A DNA stretch of 64,000 nucleotides, taken from Psettodes erumei. Its lineage: Eukaryota; Chordata; Actinopteri; Pleuronectiformes; Psettodidae. The DNA lies in contig JAFBJZ010000670.1 of assembly GCA_016785225.1 (NCBI GenBank), positions 248,001 through 312,000 of the forward strand. Direction: 5' to 3'. Shown piece after piece: positions 61,321 through 64,000 of the stretch. Within the stretch, counting starts at the first letter, position 1. Each line of letters begins with the position of its first letter. A model generated the notes under the pieces. That model did not search any database, was not told the origin of the DNA, and saw only the letters and a list, made by a program, of their open reading frames with translations. Made by a program: the position numbers and the translations under genes.

Positions 61321-62023
61321 ACAACCGCATCTCAGTCAAGTGGGCCATGTCTATTTAACTAATGAAAAACAACCTATAACCTATATTTTTTAATTTAAAA
61401 TATATAAATATATAAAGTATTGAGGAGAATTTTATCTGTTAAATTAGCAAAGTGAAAACCTTTAAATGATCAGACACGGAAAAGGAGACTTCCTGATGCC
61501 AGTGGCCTGTGCGGACTTCCCCGCACCGTGTGTTTGGGTTTTGTGTTGGCGGAAAATTACAAATTTGGATTCCACGATAATTTAAAAAAAAAAACTAAAA
61601 CGCGTGAAATGCGTGTGCCCTCGGACTCGGAGCAGCTGCTAACGATGCGGGCAACGATGCAGGCGCGCTCGGTGAACTATTTATGACTTGCGCTGTTAAT
61701 GTCTGACCTCTTGTGGACAATGAGGCGCACTGAGGTGAACGGTAACGAGCGGGGGTAATGAGATGCTGCAGCCGCTGGCGCCGAACGTTGGCGCCTGCTT
61801 TTACTTGCGGCGTGAGGATTTTACTTTATTTGTTTGCTGGATTTGCGTCGGCATCACCGCACTGACTGTAATAAACGTGCAGGAATTTATTTCGCTGAAT
61901 GGTGGAGGTGAAGAATAGATCTTGGACCCGGTTTTAACTGCAGCCAGATGGCCGTTCAATCAACTTTTGGATTTGGATTAGCCTGTGGACCTTAAGAAGA
62001 GCTGGATACCAAGGCTTTTACAC

Positions 62024-62025
<2 letters not shown>

Positions 62026-62054
<29 letters not shown>
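62026..62054. repeat. (CA)n microsatellite
   Basis: About fourteen CA units upstream of ttyh2. Confidence 0.95.
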
Positions 62055-62056
<2 letters not shown>

Positions 62057-63162
62057 AGAACCATCAAAACGCAATTAGCAGCATGAGTAGGGTTACAGTC
62101 AGCGGCTTGCTGTATGCCATGAGCAAGGCTAATGTGCTGCCATCATGTCAGTGTAAAAGCTTTTCCGCTGCAGTGTAAACCCAGGCAGTGTGGATGCCAG
62201 CTGAAAGAAAAAAAAAAAGAGGAAAATCTGGATCCAAATACAAAAGTCAAATTGATGACACAACATGTGATTGACGTGAAAAACCTATATGTTGAAGGCA
62301 GCGATTCTTAATCACGTCATATTTTTTAATACACTTACATATGCCGGTAATTGCATTTTGATAATATTGCTGAATATCTGTAAATAGCTTCTTTTTTGTT
62401 CCCATTTCTATTGATCGGGAGTGAGGAGCAACACCGGTGACTCACTGCTGTGCAGGTTTATCTTTGCTCCGTCTCGCTGCACCGTAGCCTCCTAACACAC
62501 ATTCGATCTGGCTCTGATTCTGACCGTACATCCTGCTACTCGGCCTGCCGCTCTGTCTGCAAACATTTAACCTCAGAGCTCGACGCAGCCGGAACTAACC
62601 CCTGATCCAGATATGCGTTCGTCTAACCCCCAGTGAGATTTTCCAGTCTCATTCAAAGTGGGGACGCTCGTGGCAGACAGCAGATTCACCACATTCACAG
62701 TCACAAACAGAATGAAAGTACCGTCACTCACTAACACAAACAGCCAGCCCCCTGGGAAATCAACCACGTACGAAAATTAAATAAAATCAAAGTAGACTGG
62801 CGGAAAGGGTTCAATGAGCAGGTAAAAGAGAAGATGAAAACATGTCGTGTGCATTTTGCCCCGAGGCAGAGCCGTTTTATCTACGTGGAGTGCAGAGCGG
62901 TTTGCCGGCAAGCTGAAACATCTTGATATCATGTGGCCACCGCTGTAATTATTCGGATACTTTGATGCACCTCCACGGCCGGAGTGCCTCGAGAGCGGGC
63001 TCCGAGTCTGGGCGCTCCGAGTAGGTGACACTTGAAAATTCACCATATGAATATGAATTTTTGACTGTGCTCTGCATTTGCAAACAGCCGGATTTTATGC
63101 GAGGAAACTCTCTGGTGATTGCGGTGCCAATCACTCCGTGTTTGAACTGAGGGACCAAAAAA

Positions 63163-63184
63163 AGAGAGAGAGAGAGAGAGAGAG
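63163..63184. repeat. (GA)n microsatellite
   Basis: About eleven GA units upstream of ttyh2. Confidence 0.9.
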
Positions 63185-64000
63185 AAAAAGAGTGACATGA
63201 ATAAAAGCACCTCTGCCTGTGTCTCCCTCATTCAGACGGCATGTTTCGAGCCTCCCTGCCTGCTTTTCATTTATTCTTGTCATCTCGATGCAGACAAAAC
63301 ATGTCGCACACACCACACACACACACACACATCTAAGGACTAAGTACATGCAGTATGCAGGGAGGCCACAACTAAAATCTCATTTTCTTTAGAACTTCGG
63401 TTGCAGTCAAGCCAATTCATGTCCTGACTTTAATAAAACCTAAGGATGTGAGTGAGGTTTTGTAAATCACCGTGCGGGCTGGTTTCCGTAGGATCCACTT
63501 TAAACGCAAGCTGCTGCGGTCGCCCTAAGAGCCTCGGATGAAAGAAGCCGGCGAATCAGGCCTCGGACGCGCACGCGACACTTTGCTTTTACGCGGACAA
63601 CGAAGCCGGGCCATTAGGTGGCAGCCCAGCACTTTACTGTTTGGGCTGAGGAACCTCCCGCTTCCACATTGTCCACCGGCGAAGACGAAAAAATCTCAAC
63701 CCATCGCTGAGAGAGAGAGCTCCTTTGTGCATAATGCTGTCCATAAAGTGAGATCTAATCTTAATGAACTGTGGCTTATAGATCAGACCCGCCGCTCCCC
63801 GGGGCTTTTCATCAGAAAGAGTCTCCGGGGTTCGCCATTTGGGCACTGATGTTGCAGGAAATACATATCAAAGGGGACTTTGAAGTCAAGTAACTTAGGC
63901 CGCGCAGTAAACCTAAAAGTAGGTGGTGAAGGAATAAAGTCATATTGGGAGTTACGAGTCTCAAGGTCAGTGTGGTATTCCGATTGTAACGTTGTGCAGA

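Larger units (their letters stand above)
61321..64000. other. Upstream flank of ttyh2, no gene recognised
   Basis: CpG-bearing block at about 61600-61860, a (CA)n tract at 62026-62054, a (GA)n tract at 63163-63184 and a short CA tract near 63310-63331. The open frames here are short and show no recognisable similarity. Confidence 0.55.

Noticed and set aside
1..64000. tRNA, rRNA, CRISPR, viral or endogenous retroviral genes
   Set aside because: I searched by eye for tRNA box A/B pairs, tRNA-derived SINE heads, reverse transcriptase or transposase motifs and repeat-spacer arrays, and saw none that hold up.

Overview
This window is vertebrate nuclear DNA, almost certainly from a ray-finned (teleost) fish. 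It holds short exons with GT..AG junctions, kilobase-scale introns, many (CA)n, (GT)n and (GA)n microsatellites, and worn interspersed repeats of a type familiar from fish genomes. There is no bacterial, viral or plasmid gene organisation. Nearly all long open frames are chance frames in introns or shadows of exons. The real coding content is three genes, all on the minus strand, rebuilt here exon by exon with reading phase carried across every junction.

From left to right: (1) the 5' part of a BAIAP2 (IRSp53) orthologue, five complete coding exons plus a sixth cut by the window edge. It gives the first 140 residues of the I-BAR domain and is transcribed from about 30.9 kb leftward out of the window. 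(2) A complete CHMP6 orthologue (ESCRT-III subunit, VPS20-like), eight exons between 36,360 and 32,916, 207 residues. (3) A complete TTYH2-like (tweety family) gene, fourteen coding exons between 60,972 and 38,045, 534 residues, with the three glycosylation positions and the PPxY motif I recall for human TTYH2.

Read in the direction of transcription the order is ttyh2, chmp6, baiap2, head to tail, with only 1.7 and 2.1 kb between coding regions. From memory, the human orthologues lie on 17q25 in the same order and orientation but megabases apart, so this is a condensed version of that block. The genes do different jobs (chloride or lipid-interacting membrane protein, endosomal sorting, actin and membrane curvature). 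They share synteny rather than a pathway, and nothing suggests an operon or functional cluster.

The rest is introns, two short intergenic spacers and about 3 kb upstream of ttyh2. These hold CpG-bearing promoter regions, microsatellites, G-quadruplex-type runs, a perfect 22-bp hairpin, two copies of one old interspersed repeat, two LINE-tail-like fragments and a few A/T-rich blocks that resemble conserved non-coding elements. I found no tRNA, rRNA, CRISPR, intact transposon or recognisable known microRNA, and no convincing evidence for a previously undescribed system. The observations most worth checking are the 22-bp hairpin, the tandem GTNNGT splice donors, the altered RGD position in TTYH2, the canonical quadruplex near baiap2 exon 1, and the duplicated poly(A)-signal unit below chmp6.
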